Shown here one piece after another: positions 63,069-64,000 of a DNA stretch of 64,000 nt; position 1 is the first letter of the stretch; each line of letters begins with the position of its first letter. Source of the DNA: DATAEG01 sp963703085 (GTDB lineage Bacteria; Actinomycetota; Actinomycetes; Mycobacteriales; Jatrophihabitantaceae); contig OY969789.1 in the NCBI GenBank assembly GCA_963703085.1, positions 3,224,001 to 3,288,000 of the forward strand, in the 5' to 3' direction. The notes under the pieces were generated by a model. That model was given only the letters and a program-made list of their open reading frames with translations. It was not told where the DNA came from and searched no databases. The translations under genes and the position numbers were made by a program.

Positions 63069-63074
63069 CGCCTC

Positions 63075-63935
63075 GTGCGTATCGCTCGCTTCGTCCATCC
63101 GGCAACCACTCGTCCCGACGGCACCGCGGTGCCGTCCGCAGTCGCCTGGGGAGTGGTCGAAGGTCCCCAGGATCGCGGGGTTGCCGCGCTGACGGTGGCC
63201 CCGATCGCGGACCACCCGTTCGGGCCGATCACGTTCACCGGCGATCGCTGGGCGCTGGCCGACGTCCGGCTGCTCAGCCCCATCCTGCCGAGCAAGGTGG
63301 TGGCGATCGGCAAGAACTATGCCGATCACGTAGCCGAGATGGCCGCCCGCGCCGGAGAAACGTCAGCCGAGCCGCCCGAGGCTCCGATCATCTTCCTCAA
63401 GCCCTCCACGTCGGTGATCGGCGACGGTGACGTGATCCGGCTGCCGGCGGATTCGACCGAAGTGGAGCACGAGGCCGAGCTGGCCATTGTGATCGGCCAG
63501 CCGGCGAAGGATGTACCGGCCGAGCGCGCGGCTGAGGTCATCCTCGGTTTCACCTGCGGCAACGACGTGACCGCCCGCGACCAGCAACGTGCGGACGGGC
63601 AGTGGATGCGTGCGAAGGGGCACGATTCGTTCTGCCCGATTGGTCCGTGGATCGAGACGGTGGTTGACCCGACCGACCTGCGGATCACCGCATCGGTGAA
63701 TGGCGAGCTGCGTCAGGACGGTCGGACCAGTCAACTCATCCACCGCATCCCGGAGCTCATCGCGTTCATGTCGCAGGTGATGACCTTGCTGCCCGGCGAC
63801 GTCATCCTCACCGGAACGCCGTCCGGTGTCGGACCGATCAAGGACGGCGACACGGTGACCGTCGAGATCGAAGGGATCGGTGCGCTGACCAACACGGTGC
63901 GGTCGAAAGAGTCGCTCGCGACGGCAGGAGCATGA
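63075..63935 (+). CDS. Fumarylacetoacetate hydrolase family protein
   Basis: This 286-aa protein has the FAH fold with VVAIGKNYADHVAEM, the metal-binding EVEHEAELAIVIG (E-x-E after the H), GNDVTARDQQRADGQWMRAKGHDSFCPIGPWIE, and LLPGDVILTGTPSGVGPIKDGD. It is annotated in relatives as 2-hydroxyhepta-2,4-diene-1,7-dioate isomerase or acylpyruvase; the exact substrate is open. The same gene precedes gltX in mycobacteria. GTG start set by TAGCCT 6 nt upstream. Confidence 0.93.
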   Translation: MRIARFVHPATTRPDGTAVPSAVAWGVVEGPQDRGVAALTVAPIADHPFGPITFTGDRWALADVRLLSPILPSKVVAIGKNYADHVAEMAARAGETSAEPPEAPIIFLKPSTSVIGDGDVIRLPADSTEVEHEAELAIVIGQPAKDVPAERAAEVILGFTCGNDVTARDQQRADGQWMRAKGHDSFCPIGPWIETVVDPTDLRITASVNGELRQDGRTSQLIHRIPELIAFMSQVMTLLPGDVILTGTPSGVGPIKDGDTVTVEIEGIGALTNTVRSKESLATAGA

Positions 63936-64000
63936 CTGGCGAGGTCGGCGCGATGAGCACCAGGGTGCGGTTTTGTCCGTCGCCGACTGGTGATTTGCAT
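63932..64000 (+). CDS. gltX: Glutamyl-tRNA synthetase, N-terminus (cut by window edge)
   Basis: The last 69 bases encode MTGEVGAMSTRVRFCPSPTGDLH, the start of a class I GluRS up to the HIGH-like motif (SPTGxLHxG). The ATG at 63932 overlaps the stop of the FAH-family gene (ATGA); a second in-frame ATG lies 7 codons later and could be the real start. AGGAG is 2 nt before the first ATG, too close to serve it but well placed for neither. In this lineage the amidotransferase GatCAB in the same window depends on Glu-tRNA(Gln) made by this non-discriminating enzyme. Confidence 0.92.
   Translation, partial: MTGEVGAMSTRVRFCPSPTGDLH

Overview
The window is one chromosomal stretch of a high-GC actinobacterium. 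Gene order, codon usage (strong G/C third positions), frequent GTG starts, ATGA/GTGA overlaps and many leaderless promoters (TANNNT 6-8 nt before the start codon) all point that way. From general knowledge, the order follows the mycobacterial chromosome in several blocks: ribF-rpsO-pnp-M16 peptidase-dapB-small membrane protein; MetE-like protein-ligA; ACT protein-gatC-gatA-gatB; LppZ-like lipoprotein; Cfp6-like PH protein; ilvB-ilvN-ilvC-leuB; FAH-family protein-gltX. The genus cannot be fixed from sequence alone; a non-mycobacterial actinomycete is most likely.

Layout. 1-1135: end of a two-component system (partial histidine kinase plus NarL-type regulator). 1162-8252: riboflavin kinase/FAD synthetase, S15, PNPase, macro-domain protein, M16 peptidase, DapB. 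8291-16281: mixed genes, including an SDR, an FtsX-type ABC exporter with a frameshifted PadR regulator and its 28-bp palindromic operator, a thioredoxin-TPR protein, a pirin, a lipoprotein and DUF488. 16346-26349: GlgE pathway of trehalose-to-alpha-glucan conversion (glgE-treS-mak-glgB, every junction overlapping), with glgP divergent; a debranching enzyme lies at 28426-30516. 26446-34813: DMT transporter, MetE-like protein, DNA ligase and an acyltransferase. 35117-36449: a multiply frameshifted 13E12/DUF222-HNH gene. 37151-44711: ACT protein, gatCAB, DUF2332 protein and two secreted propeller-like proteins. 44793-47456: an EspC-like small protein and a 771-aa partner that look like an orphan type VII secretion substrate pair. 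47558-64000: D-2-hydroxyacid dehydrogenase, PH-domain protein, and a branched-chain amino acid region (ilvD, ilvBNC, leuB, cimA) interrupted by a CAP protein, a GNAT protein, a wHTH regulator with two tandem MFS exporters and a secreted HAD phosphatase. It ends with a FAH-family protein and the first codons of gltX.

The most interesting regulatory content is a pair of ribosome-mediated attenuators. One precedes ilvB (12-codon leader peptide rich in Leu/Val/Ile). The other precedes cimA (9-codon leader peptide with three consecutive Ile codons). Each is followed by a GC-rich hairpin touching the end of the leader ORF and then an intrinsic terminator with a U-tract. Together they suggest that the shared BCAA trunk responds to Leu/Val/Ile while the citramalate route responds to isoleucine. 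Other points worth attention are a 64-residue low-complexity extension of GatB encoded by palindromic repeats, a shared bidirectional -10 element between ilvD and the PH-domain gene, and two frameshift-damaged genes. No rRNA, tRNA, CRISPR array, prophage or insertion sequence was seen.
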